Positions 17,972-25,723 of a stretch of DNA of 64,000 bases are shown one piece after another. The first letter of the stretch is position 1. Each line of letters begins with the position of its first letter. The notes beneath the pieces were generated by a model. It did not search any database. It saw nothing but the letters and a program-made list of their open reading frames with translations, and was not told where the DNA came from. This DNA is from Verrucomicrobiaceae bacterium (GTDB taxonomy: Bacteria; Verrucomicrobiota; Verrucomicrobiia; Verrucomicrobiales; Verrucomicrobiaceae). Location: NCBI GenBank assembly GCA_016795365.1, contig JAEUHN010000005.1, forward strand, positions 62,001-126,000. Direction: 5' to 3'. The position numbers and the translations under genes are program-made.

Positions 17972-18961
17972 CTACAACAGATTCACCACCGCCTTCACCA
18001 CGCCGGTCGCGGGCTTGATCCACTCGGGCATTGCGGTGGGCAGTTCATCGAAGGTGCAGCGGTGGCTGATCCAGGCGCTCGTGTTGATCTTGTCTTGCTC
18101 GATGAGTTCGAGGATGCGCGTGAAGTCGCTGGCAACGGCGTTGCGTGAGGCGAGCAGTGTCAGCTCGCGGCGATGGAAGAGGGGATCATCGAGCGGCACT
18201 GGCTCCTTCGTGATGCCGACGAAGATGATTTTGCCGGTGAACTTCGTATAGCGAATCGCTGCTGACATCGAGCCGGGGTGCCCGGTGGCATCGAAGACGC
18301 ACTGCGCGCTGGCTTCATCGGGTGCCTCGGTGAGCACACGCACGTCAGGCCAGGTGCGCTGGACGAAGGCGCGACGAGCTTGGTTGAGTTCGAAGATGCT
18401 GACTTGAGCGCCAGCGAGCCGCGCGAACTCCAGCACCGTGAGTCCGATGGGACCGGCACCGATGATGAGCACGGGATCGCCTGCGTTCACCTGTGCGCGA
18501 TTCACCGCGTGACAGCCGATGCCGAGCATCTCGACGAGCGCGAGTTGCTCAAAGCTCAAGGTATTGCGCGGATGCAGCTTGTGCGCAGGCAGCACAAGTC
18601 GCTCGCACATGCCGCCATCGCCATGCACGCCGAGCACGGTGAGCGTTTCGCAGCAGTTGGTGCGGCCTTGAGCGCACGAGTGGCAGTGGCCGCAGTTCAA
18701 ATAGGGCTCCACACTGCATTTGTCGCCGGGCTTCACGTTGGTGACCGCATCGCCCACGGCGATGACTTCGACGCCGAGTTCATGACCGAGAATGAGCGGT
18801 AGTTGCATGAACGGCATCTTGCCCAGGTAGCCGCTGACATCGGTGCCACAAATGCCGATGGCATGGACGCGCACGAGCACTTCGCCCGGGCCGGGATCGC
18901 GTGGCTCGGGAATGGTGATGAACGTGAGAGTCTGAACGGCAGTGAGCTGGAGAGCGCGCAT
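17972..18961 (-). CDS. zinc-dependent alcohol dehydrogenase (MDR family)
   Basis: Medium-chain dehydrogenase/reductase of 329 residues, oxidising an alcohol or polyol with NAD(P). Catalytic zinc context IGICGTDVSGYLG and GHELGVEV (about residues 36-45 and 59-66), structural-zinc cysteines in NCGHCHSCAQGRTNCCE, and a Rossmann fold with IIGAGPIGLTVLEFA near residue 160. It resembles sorbitol/threonine dehydrogenase-type members; substrate not determinable. The start at 18961 (MRALQLTAVQ) is the family start; the frame extends to 19027 through a heptad tract. Its leader is pyrimidine-rich, TTCATCCTTTCG-CCCC before ATG, and shares the 12-nt TTCATCCTTTCG block with the gspF-like gene. Confidence 0.93.
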   Translation of the reverse strand: MRALQLTAVQTLTFITIPEPRDPGPGEVLVRVHAIGICGTDVSGYLGKMPFMQLPLILGHELGVEVIAVGDAVTNVKPGDKCSVEPYLNCGHCHSCAQGRTNCCETLTVLGVHGDGGMCERLVLPAHKLHPRNTLSFEQLALVEMLGIGCHAVNRAQVNAGDPVLIIGAGPIGLTVLEFARLAGAQVSIFELNQARRAFVQRTWPDVRVLTEAPDEASAQCVFDATGHPGSMSAAIRYTKFTGKIIFVGITKEPVPLDDPLFHRRELTLLASRNAVASDFTRILELIEQDKINTSAWISHRCTFDELPTAMPEWIKPATGVVKAVVNLL

Positions 18962-18970
18962 GGGGCGAAA

Positions 18971-18998
18971 GGATGAAATCTGAAGTATGAATGATGAA
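18971..18998. repeat. heptad tract upstream of alcohol dehydrogenase
   Basis: Four 7-nt units GGATGAA, ATCTGAA, GTATGAA, TGATGAA, beginning 10 nt from the dehydrogenase start codon (18961). They fill most of the 43-bp gap to the L,D-transpeptidase stop. On the sense (minus) strand they read as TTCATCC-type pyrimidine-rich heptads. Confidence 0.65.
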
Positions 18999-19004
18999 TG
19001 AGCT

Positions 19005-19775
19005 TCAATCGAAGTGGTAGCGCCCATCTTGAATAGTCCAAGTGGGTGGCAAGTGAGTTAGCTCGAAGCGATCCCAGCCTTCTTTGAGATTGAGCCAGAA
19101 ATCGCGGTGAATGCCCACCACGGCGGACATCCTCTCGGCGGTCATGTGGAAGGGGAAGCAATGAACGTCGATGTGAGGCTGGCCGGCAGCCAGCGCGGCT
19201 TCGACGATGAGGTAGATCTCTTCGATGACTGGATCAGTCATCGCGAAGCAGCCGATGGACACATCCTTGCCATGAATCATGATCAAGCTGCCGGTGCGTC
19301 CCAGAGCCTGATCGAGGGCGTTGGGGTAGCCGATGTTAAACGAGAGGTGGTAGCTGCTGCGTGGATTGAGTTGTTTGGAGTCAAATGCATAAAAACCTTC
19401 GGGCGCTTGGTGATCGCCTTCCTTGGTCTTGGGGCCAAGCGTGCCAGACCAGCGTGCGATGGGCCATTTCTTGTAGAGGTTGAAAGCGCTGCTCGTGCTT
19501 GGTCGCAGCCACAGTTCCAATTCGCTGCCTTCCTTGATTGCCCTCAGGAAGACGGCATTGCCGAGGGCAAAACCTTGGGCTTGAAGAGCAGCGGTGACAC
19601 CGGCTGTGCGGCGCGAGTGCAGGTCAGCGAGCCGTTGCTCGCCAGTCATTTGCTTCCAATTCTCGGGTGCTGCAGGTGCAGGGGGCATGGGCTGGCTTTG
19701 GGCAAAGATGAGCCACGCACTGCCTGCGAGGGCGATGCTGAGAATCGAATGTGACCAGCGAGATCGACGTGACAT
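19005..19775 (-). CDS. L,D-transpeptidase (YkuD/YafK-like)
   Basis: A 256-residue exported enzyme with a YkuD catalytic domain, which cross-links peptidoglycan stem peptides or attaches proteins to the wall in the periplasm. A signal peptide is seen at MSRRSRWSHSILSIALAGSAW...FAQ. The catalytic motif IMIHGKDVSIGCFAMTD holds the His and the nucleophilic Cys (HxxxxxxxC near residues 165-175). WSGTLGPKTKEGDHQAPEGFY upstream is the family's beta-sheet entry and is closest to the YafK branch. It follows the secretion-like operon by 46 bp on the same strand and might be its last gene, but function gives no direct link. Confidence 0.9.
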   Translation of the reverse strand: MSRRSRWSHSILSIALAGSAWLIFAQSQPMPPAPAAPENWKQMTGEQRLADLHSRRTAGVTAALQAQGFALGNAVFLRAIKEGSELELWLRPSTSSAFNLYKKWPIARWSGTLGPKTKEGDHQAPEGFYAFDSKQLNPRSSYHLSFNIGYPNALDQALGRTGSLIMIHGKDVSIGCFAMTDPVIEEIYLIVEAALAAGQPHIDVHCFPFHMTAERMSAVVGIHRDFWLNLKEGWDRFELTHLPPTWTIQDGRYHFD

Positions 19776-19821
19776 GGCGCACGATGTCGTGAGCCACGAT
19801 CACTCGCAAGGATTCATGCCA

Positions 19822-20604
19822 TCACGGCGGTGGCAGTGGCGGATCTCCAGGCAGAGCAGGGGGTGCCGAAGGCAAACCTCCTCGCAGAGTGGGCGGAGGT
19901 GTGGGCGCGGTGAACCCAGGAGCTGTTGAGTTTTCGACCGGGACTGCTGGAGCTGCGGCAGGCATCGGAATGTTAGGAGCTGGAGGCACTGCAGATCCTT
20001 GTGGGAAGAGCGTGGGCTGCTGTGGCACCTGAGGCACATTGCCGCCCGGACGGGTGGCGAGCATTCCATCGGGTGCAGGAGCTGCTGCGGGAGCTCCATT
20101 GCCAGAGGTGGCTGCTCCATCGGAGAAGGTGACCCAGCCCACTTGATTGCCCTTCTGCAATTGAATGCGCATCTGATCCGAGTTAGCACCAGGCTCGATC
20201 TTCGAGATGCGGAAGCCCTCTTCATTATCGACGCCGATGTAGGCCTGGACGATCCCAGAGGTGGTCTTGTCGATGAGGACGGCGGTCAATTTGCCATTCT
20301 CCTCGAAGGTGCCGGACAGGGTGAAGTTGTCGGAGAAGGAGGGGCCAGCCGGGGCGTCAGGCAACGGCATGGCTCGCGTGGTGAACAGGGATTCTGTCCA
20401 AAGACGCGAGTAGTGTTCCAGCTGCGGGAGCGGCACGGGAGAATCGTCCGCCTTGTAGGGTTCAACCGCGGCGGCCGACTTGTTGGCTGGCTTCGGTGGT
20501 TCGGTGCTGACGGGAATGGCCTTCGCCACGACGACAGGCGGTTCGGCATCTTGGGCCAGCGAGATGCCAGCGAGAATGGTAGGGATGAAGAGGAAGCGTT
20601 TCAT
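19822..20604 (-). CDS. GspC/PilP-like periplasmic component with proline-rich tail
   Basis: A 260-residue exported protein at the 3' end of the secretion-like operon. Signal peptide MKRFLFIPTILAGISLAQD; a linker; then a compact domain (about 75-170: FSDNFTLSGTFEENGKLTAVL, GFRISKIEPGANSDQMRI) reminiscent of the HR domain of GspC and of PilP, which contact the secretin. After that comes a roughly 90-residue Pro/Ala-rich tail ending in a run of prolines. The assignment is by position and weak pattern similarity; it lacks the cytoplasmic/TM start of classical GspC. It starts 6 bp behind the GspM-like gene. Confidence 0.5.
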   Translation of the reverse strand: MKRFLFIPTILAGISLAQDAEPPVVVAKAIPVSTEPPKPANKSAAAVEPYKADDSPVPLPQLEHYSRLWTESLFTTRAMPLPDAPAGPSFSDNFTLSGTFEENGKLTAVLIDKTTSGIVQAYIGVDNEEGFRISKIEPGANSDQMRIQLQKGNQVGWVTFSDGAATSGNGAPAAAPAPDGMLATRPGGNVPQVPQQPTLFPQGSAVPPAPNIPMPAAAPAVPVENSTAPGFTAPTPPPTLRGGLPSAPPALPGDPPLPPP

Positions 20605-20610
20605 GGTCGG

Positions 20611-21171
20611 CTAGTTCTTCGAGAGTTTCTGGGCAGGCGCTTCACGGTAGAACTGGGTGAGTTCGACCTCGCAGTTCACGCTCTTGCCTTGCTGATTGGG
20701 AGTGAGGGCCATGCGCGTGATACCGATGAAGGACTTCAGGCTGTAGATCTTGTGCATCCATTTGAAGAGGTCCTCCTCCTTCACGTCGCTGAACGTGAGT
20801 TTGACAGAGGCCTTGTCGAAGTAGCCCATGGCTTCACCTTCCTGCGCGATCTGCTGGGGCTGCATCTCGCGGGAAGCGATCTTGAGGCCAGCGGACGTCG
20901 CCTCGTCCTGCACCGTGGTGAACAGGCGGGACGATGCCAGCGTGTGGCTGGAATACTTCGGCACATGCGCGTCCACGTAATCGCTCTTTGTCTTCCATTC
21001 TGTCCCCTGAGCAATGGCGGTGCTCATGACCTGGAGGCGATTCTTGAGAGCTTCGGTTTCAGCGGTAACCTGACGATAGTTCTTCACGCCATACGAGGCA
21101 ACTCCGCCGCCGATGATGACGAGGAAGAGAATGGCGAAGGCACCGAGAAGAATCTTTTCACTCTGTTTCAT
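20611..21171 (-). CDS. GspM/PilO-like inner-membrane protein
   Basis: A 186-residue bitopic protein: short cytoplasmic N-terminus, one membrane helix (ILLGAFAILFLVIIGGGVAS, about 6-25), a coiled-coil-like stretch (TAETEALKNRLQVM), and a ferredoxin-like periplasmic domain. This is the shape of GspM and PilO, which pair with GspL/PilN on the assembly platform. Its ATG overlaps the stop of the upstream GspL-like gene (ATGA), implying translational coupling. Family call rests on topology and gene order more than on sequence identity. Confidence 0.7.
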   Translation of the reverse strand: MKQSEKILLGAFAILFLVIIGGGVASYGVKNYRQVTAETEALKNRLQVMSTAIAQGTEWKTKSDYVDAHVPKYSSHTLASSRLFTTVQDEATSAGLKIASREMQPQQIAQEGEAMGYFDKASVKLTFSDVKEEDLFKWMHKIYSLKSFIGITRMALTPNQQGKSVNCEVELTQFYREAPAQKLSKN

Positions 21172-22409
21172 GGCTTGGTGACCTCCGCTGAGGCGAGCAT
21201 GCCTTTGAGTTCGAAAGTGGCGCTGTTATCGCGCTCATTGATCTTGGGCACTCCAGCTTCCCAGATGAAAGCCGTGAGGTTCTCACTGTCCTTGATGTCT
21301 TGCTGATACTTGAGCGCTTCCTCCACACTCGGCGTATGGCCTTGGATCAACACGCGGTCAGGTGTGCATTCGAAGGACATGAGTGCGAGTTCGGGCGACT
21401 TAGGCTCCATGCAATTGAGCAGCACCTGCATGGGGAACTGAGTGGGATCGACCGCGGGAGCCGCTTCCATCCACGCGGCCCTGTGACCGGCCACGCGAGA
21501 AGCTCGCGGAGTGATCTCGGCGATCTTCTCGCGCAGGGCATCGCGTTCGCTGGTGGCGATGGACATGAGGGCGGAGAAAGCCGCGACGAATACAGCAATG
21601 ACGAAGCCTGCGCTCAGGGCCACCATGCGATGACGTGCGGACGCTTGCTGAGCCTGACGAGCGGCGATGACGTCCATGGGCATGAGCCCCGTCTGCTGAC
21701 CAGCGATGAGACGTGGTCCGGGACGCGAGTCGCGGCGCACCTCAAGGCCGGTCATCTTGTGAATGCGCTCGACATCGCCGTCTTCCATCCACAAGACGAT
21801 GCCGGAGAGCGATTCGAGCACCTTCTGGAAAGTGAGCTGCAAGCAGATGTTGTTCAGCTCAGCGAGTCCGCTCTGATCCAGCGACGAGGCGGACATGGGA
21901 CTGAAGTAGGCGAGTTGCGGACCGACCGTGATGGCAACGACGAGCCGACCAAGCTCGCGCCAGATCGTGATGGAGTTCGGTGCCAGAGCGAAGCACATCG
22001 CGCTGAGCTGGCAGTCATCGGGCAGCAGTTTCAACTCCGCCAAAGGGGTCGTCACATCTTTCAGGGCAACGACGCGGGTCAGGTGACTGCCGGCGCTTTC
22101 GTCGATCGAGTTCACGATCATCGCCTGCTCGTGGCCAGGCGTGCGAACGCTCAGCCTTTCGAGGTGGAGGTTGGCCATGTCGCGCAGATGCTCGCGCTCA
22201 CCTTTCAGCCAGGCTGGCAGCACCCAAACGGAGGCGGCAGGCAGAGCCAACGTGCGTCGTGCGGCAGTGGTGGCGAATGAGCCAGGGCGGGAGTCGTCAA
22301 AGGATCTCACGTGCTCCATCGCACCCAGCGACGTGCTGCTCCACAGCTCCCAGGACGTGTCGCCGGGAATGAGGAGTTCGTGTTTGAGTTTGGAAGTTCG
22401 GTTGCTCAT
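21168..22409 (-). CDS. GspL/PilM-PilN-like assembly platform protein
   Basis: A 413-residue protein with a large N-terminal cytoplasmic part (about 1-260), one membrane helix (VALSAGFVIAVFVAAFSALM, near 266-285), a heptad-like segment (TSERDALREKIAEI) and a periplasmic domain. GspL has this arrangement and links the GspE ATPase to the membrane; a fused PilM/PilN is equivalent. The start at 22409 overlaps the gspK stop as ATGA. The actin-like fold typical of GspL is not obvious by eye. Confidence 0.72.
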   Translation of the reverse strand: MSNRTSKLKHELLIPGDTSWELWSSTSLGAMEHVRSFDDSRPGSFATTAARRTLALPAASVWVLPAWLKGEREHLRDMANLHLERLSVRTPGHEQAMIVNSIDESAGSHLTRVVALKDVTTPLAELKLLPDDCQLSAMCFALAPNSITIWRELGRLVVAITVGPQLAYFSPMSASSLDQSGLAELNNICLQLTFQKVLESLSGIVLWMEDGDVERIHKMTGLEVRRDSRPGPRLIAGQQTGLMPMDVIAARQAQQASARHRMVALSAGFVIAVFVAAFSALMSIATSERDALREKIAEITPRASRVAGHRAAWMEAAPAVDPTQFPMQVLLNCMEPKSPELALMSFECTPDRVLIQGHTPSVEEALKYQQDIKDSENLTAFIWEAGVPKINERDNSATFELKGMLASAEVTKP

Positions 22410-23341
22410 GAGGAGGGCATTTCTCCGCGCCAGATGGTTTGATTGTTCTGCGTGATGAGGATGATCTTGCGACGCATGGAGTTGTAGCTGCCAGTGCTTT
22501 CGATGCGGCGAATGGGGCCGGCGAATTGAACCCATTGCTGAAGGTCCTGGACGATCTTGGGCTGAAAGACGCCCAGTAATTGTGCGACCTGCGCGGCGCT
22601 GTTGAGACGTCCATCGTCGATCGTGTGATGGGCTCCGTCGCGGCCATTTCGCAGCGTGAGCAGGGGAGTGAGTCTTTCCATGGGCACGGCAGCGAGCACG
22701 GAGATGAACTCCGGCCTTGCCTCGTTCACATCCACCTTGCCATCACCGTAAACCGTGAACCAGTCGCGCCATCCTGGATACGCAGCATTGACGGTCTCCA
22801 TGCCTCGCACGAGCAGCATCTCATCCAGGTTCTTGAACGGGCGATTGAAGGGCAGGTGATCAAAGCCGAGCTTCTCATACTCGCGCTTCTCTGCGCCATT
22901 CAGCGAGATCTTGTCATCGGCATCCACCCAGTCTTTGAGGGCGTCGCTGAGCTTCGAGGCGAACTCAGGTCTCATCTTCCAGTAGGTGAAGATGCGGCGC
23001 AGAATCTCGCGGTCAGAGTTGAGCAGGAGGATGTTGATGTTGAACCGTGCTTCTTCCGTGGTGATGCTCACCGAGTAGCCACCGCTATCATCGCTCATCG
23101 AGAGCAATGGATCGTAGAGTTCGATGCGAGGATGACGTCCTACTTCGAGTCCCATCTCAGCGTAGCGTTTGGCCTGCATGCGGTCGCGCATCACACGTGC
23201 GGCCGCAGTGTCGGTGGCGAGCAACTTGGTGGCAGCGAAGAGCACCATGCCAAGCACGGCGATCATCCAGAAAACGGCGATCAAGGACGAACCGCGCTGG
23301 CATATCGATGAACGACGAGGGCTGATCGGTGACGCTTTCAT
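22406..23341 (-). CDS. gspK: type II secretion minor pseudopilin GspK-like
   Basis: A 311-residue protein with a prepilin-like N-terminus (QRGSSLIAVFWMIAVLGMVLFA, cleavage after Gly17) and the large globular domain typical of GspK, including DALKDWVDADD, a conserved feature of that family. GspK caps the pseudopilus tip with GspI and GspJ. As in other GspK proteins, Glu at +5 is absent. It overlaps both neighbours by ATGA (23338-23341 upstream and 22406-22409 downstream). Confidence 0.85.
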   Translation of the reverse strand: MKASPISPRRSSICQRGSSLIAVFWMIAVLGMVLFAATKLLATDTAAARVMRDRMQAKRYAEMGLEVGRHPRIELYDPLLSMSDDSGGYSVSITTEEARFNINILLLNSDREILRRIFTYWKMRPEFASKLSDALKDWVDADDKISLNGAEKREYEKLGFDHLPFNRPFKNLDEMLLVRGMETVNAAYPGWRDWFTVYGDGKVDVNEARPEFISVLAAVPMERLTPLLTLRNGRDGAHHTIDDGRLNSAAQVAQLLGVFQPKIVQDLQQWVQFAGPIRRIESTGSYNSMRRKIILITQNNQTIWRGEMPSS

Positions 23342-24105
23342 CGGGCACCTCCTGGTTGAGGCACGGGAATGCGCTGACCCATGGGAGGTAGGCCTGGTGG
23401 CGGTGTCTGGCCGGGGATGCCTGGTGATTGAGGAACACCTGCCTCGTTGATCGCATTGCCACCGCTGAACCAGAACACATACTCATAGGCCTTCTCGCGG
23501 GGCTCATTGGCAAAGGCAAGGCGCAGGCGCATAAAGAGCGGAGGGGCTCCCTTGTCTTCCCAGAGAGTGACCCACTTTTTCTTTTCAGCATCGTAGAACT
23601 GCCAGGTGAACTCGCGCAGGCCTTCGATGAGCGGGAGTTCGGCGATGACCTCGTAGTCGTCAGGCGAAGTGGCACGTTCGGGCTTCCGAAGGTGGCGGAC
23701 GAGAAGGGTGCTGGAGTTGCGATCGGTCTTGGAACGCGAGACCTTGAACTCGACGGCGGGAGCGAGACGGACTTCGCGCGACCAGGCGAAGGGCACGCTG
23801 CCGTTTTCAATCAGCAGGCTGCCGCGGCCGAATTTGCGCGAGGGCTTCTCGCCCACCGTGATGCGAGTGTTCGGCGGCAAGGACTCCAGATACTCCCGCC
23901 AGGCACTGACGAAGTTCATGAGCCGTGCTTCATGCACTCGACTTGCGGCCATGCTTTTGCCCAGGCCGAGAGCACCACTGGCGATGCCATACACGCCACC
24001 AATGACTGTCATCATCAACGCCATGCCGGCGATGACTTCGATCAGGGTGAAGCCTGCGGTGGATGCCGCTCGCTTACCTTTCAGGACTGTTGGGCGAATA
24101 GACAT
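23338..24105 (-). CDS. gspJ: type II secretion minor pseudopilin GspJ-like
   Basis: A 255-residue prepilin-type protein. Cleavage site TAG/FTLIEV (Gly18, Phe19, Glu23 at +5) is followed by a hydrophobic helix. It is followed by a globular domain with LREFTWQFYDAEKKKWV, which matches the GspJ pattern of a Tyr/Trp-rich strand and a final W-x-x-x-W motif. A Pro-rich C-terminus follows. GspJ forms the tip complex with GspI and GspK. It overlaps gspI by 32 nt and gspK by 4 nt. Confidence 0.83.
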   Translation of the reverse strand: MSIRPTVLKGKRAASTAGFTLIEVIAGMALMMTVIGGVYGIASGALGLGKSMAASRVHEARLMNFVSAWREYLESLPPNTRITVGEKPSRKFGRGSLLIENGSVPFAWSREVRLAPAVEFKVSRSKTDRNSSTLLVRHLRKPERATSPDDYEVIAELPLIEGLREFTWQFYDAEKKKWVTLWEDKGAPPLFMRLRLAFANEPREKAYEYVFWFSGGNAINEAGVPQSPGIPGQTPPPGLPPMGQRIPVPQPGGAR

Positions 24106-24571
24106 AGGTCTTCATTTCGCGCGCGAAGAGGCGCGATTTGCCGTCGGGAATCCACGCTTTCACGCGGATGAGAAACATGTGGTCGAGCAGCTGCTTGTTG
24201 CGTGTGTAAAGCTTCACGGGCTCAATCGTGGCATCGGCTTCCACACCATCGGCACCGGCTTCAAAACGGATGCCTCCGGGCTTGAGCTTGGGCTGATGGG
24301 ACACTTCGGCAAGCACGCTTTCGAGCACGCGAAGCACCTGGCCTTCACTGCGTGCCGCACGTGAGGTGCGGGCAACTTGATCCAGTGCACGCGTCATCGA
24401 GACAGCGACAATGGAGAACAGGCCTATGGCGAGCACGATCTCCAGCAGCACGAAGGCGCGCGGCTTCCGAGTGCGACGCTGCGGGTGCAAACGAGAGCAA
24501 CGACCACGAAGGTCGCTGGACGTTTTTGCAACGCTGTGGGTCGCGTGGTTGCCTGGCTCGTGTTGCTTCAT
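24074..24571 (-). CDS. gspI: type II secretion minor pseudopilin GspI-like
   Basis: A 165-residue prepilin-type protein. The N-terminal leader is long (39 residues, Arg-rich) and ends in KPRA/FVLLEIVLAIG, with Ala rather than Gly at -1 and Glu44 at +5. The short globular domain and the gene order H-I-J-K support GspI. A shorter leader from an internal start is possible but no closer in-frame Met exists. Confidence 0.78.
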   Translation of the reverse strand: MKQHEPGNHATHSVAKTSSDLRGRCSRLHPQRRTRKPRAFVLLEIVLAIGLFSIVAVSMTRALDQVARTSRAARSEGQVLRVLESVLAEVSHQPKLKPGGIRFEAGADGVEADATIEPVKLYTRNKQLLDHMFLIRVKAWIPDGKSRLFAREMKTYVYSPNSPER

Positions 24572-24576
24572 GTGGC

Positions 24577-25095
24577 TCAGTTGTTCACGCTGATGTTCTT
24601 CTTCCGGGCGCAGCCGGTGAGGGGATCGAAGCCCATCTCAATGGTGCCGGTGGTGCTGGTGATTCGGATTTCAACAGGCTCGCACACTCCTGTCGGACTG
24701 AACTCCCAGGTCTCGTCGGAGTCGGGCTTGCGATACTTGCTCTCGCCGTAGCGCTTCACTTCCACGTTGCCCCCGCCGCCAAGGCCTGAGCCGAAGCTCA
24801 GCTGCACCGGACGATGTTCGGAGATGGCCTGAAGCAAGGAGTTGCGTGCCGCGCTTTCGATCAAGGCTGCAGACTCCCGGAGCTTTTGTTCGTCCTGAAC
24901 GCCCGTGACTCCGAGCACTGCGACTCCGAGGATCAGCATGCCAATGGTCATGGCAATGCAGACTTCGAGAAGTGTAAAGGCAGCGGCAGATCGTTCTGCC
25001 CTTTCAGCGCTGATGCTTGTCCGCGCGGAAACCGAGGGTTTCACCCTGGGCTTTGTTGTCTCGCCCCGCCGGGGCTTTGAGTGGTGTGCTTTCAT
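24577..25095 (-). CDS. gspH: type II secretion pseudopilin GspH-like
   Basis: A 172-residue prepilin-type protein. Site SAAA/FTLLEVCIAM (Ala39 at -1, Phe40, Glu44 at +5) is followed by a hydrophobic helix and a beta-rich globular part ending in FDPLTGCARKKNISV. The ATG at 25095 is chosen. A GTG at 25185 overlaps the gspG stop as GTGA and would add 30 residues encoded by the heptad tract, so coupled initiation there cannot be excluded. Even from 25095 the leader is unusually long. Confidence 0.78.
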   Translation of the reverse strand: MKAHHSKPRRGETTKPRVKPSVSARTSISAERAERSAAAFTLLEVCIAMTIGMLILGVAVLGVTGVQDEQKLRESAALIESAARNSLLQAISEHRPVQLSFGSGLGGGGNVEVKRYGESKYRKPDSDETWEFSPTGVCEPVEIRITSTTGTIEMGFDPLTGCARKKNISVNN

Positions 25096-25097
25096 GG

Positions 25098-25146
25098 CGT
25101 TCTCGGTTTCCGGTTCTTTGCTCTCAGCTCTTAGCCCTCTGCTAAG
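25098..25146. repeat. heptad tract upstream of gspH-like gene
   Basis: Seven degenerate 7-nt units: CGTTCTC, GGTTTCC, GGTTCTT, TGCTCTC, AGCTCTT, AGCCCTC, TGCTAAG. It begins 3 nt from the ATG at 25095. The AGCTCTT/AGCCCTC units also occur in the array before ligA, which makes a common origin likely. Confidence 0.65.
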
Positions 25147-25181
25147 GCTATAAAGTTTTCCCGCTCTGAGACTCTCCCTCC

Positions 25182-25625
25182 TCACAGCTGCCAGTTGCCG
25201 ATATCATCAGCGGTATCGGCAATGCCATCTGGACCGTTGGAATAGACATCGTAGGGGCCTTTGTCTTTGCTAGCCGGGCGACGGTAGTTGTAGGGGTTCT
25301 GCCAGGGATCGAGGATCAGCTTCTTGAGGCAGGGGCTCCAGCTTTGCGGCACAGGGCGCGATGAGGGCTTCTCCACCAGGGCCATGATGCCTTGCTCCGT
25401 GGAGGGCAGGACGCCATTAGCCATCTCGTAGTTTCCGAGTGCGGCGGTGAGGGTTGTGAGGTCGGCTTTGACGCGCTTGTCTTTGCCTTTGTCCAGCACG
25501 CCGGTGAGCTGGAAGATGCCAGCACCGACGAGCAGGCCGATGATGCCGAGCACGAGGACCATTTCGACGAGCGTGAAGGCGTGATTCCTGATTCCTGATT
25601 TACGATTCCTGATTCGAGTGTGCAT
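25182..25625 (-). CDS. gspG: type II secretion major pseudopilin GspG
   Basis: A 147-residue major pseudopilin that polymerises into the periplasmic pseudopilus. Leader of 16 residues ending RNHA/FTLVEMVLVL, with Ala at -1 and Glu21 at +5; then the GspG globular pattern LPSTEQGIMALVEKPS, DPWQNPYNYRRP, and PYDVYSNGPDGIADTADDIGNW with the Asp-rich calcium-binding loop. Codons 3 to 15 of the leader are made of a heptad DNA repeat (25583-25617). A complementary heptad tract upstream could fold over the start codon. Confidence 0.92.
   Translation of the reverse strand: MHTRIRNRKSGIRNHAFTLVEMVLVLGIIGLLVGAGIFQLTGVLDKGKDKRVKADLTTLTAALGNYEMANGVLPSTEQGIMALVEKPSSRPVPQSWSPCLKKLILDPWQNPYNYRRPASKDKGPYDVYSNGPDGIADTADDIGNWQL
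25583..25617. repeat. heptad tract inside the gspG leader codons
   Basis: Five 7-nt units: GATTCCT, GATTCCT, GATTTAC, GATTCCT, GATTCGA. The tract lies in the coding sequence just inside the gspG start (25625). Positions 25582-25594 are the exact 13-nt reverse complement of 25685-25697. A gain or loss of one unit would shift the gspG reading frame. Confidence 0.75.
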
Positions 25626-25684
25626 GGTTAGTATGGGGTTGGCTTGATGGTTTGATGGTGAGGGAAATGGCTGTTGAGCTGCCT

Positions 25685-25712
25685 GAATCAGGAATCATGA
25701 ATCACGACTCAG
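25685..25712. repeat. inverted heptad tract between gspF and gspG
   Basis: Four 7-nt units GAATCAG, GAATCAT, GAATCAC, GACTCAG in the 98-bp gap between the gspF stop (25724) and gspG start (25625). It is inverted relative to the tract at 25583-25617 and shares a 13-bp exact complementary stretch with it. Confidence 0.75.
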
Positions 25713-25723
25713 GACTAGATGGG

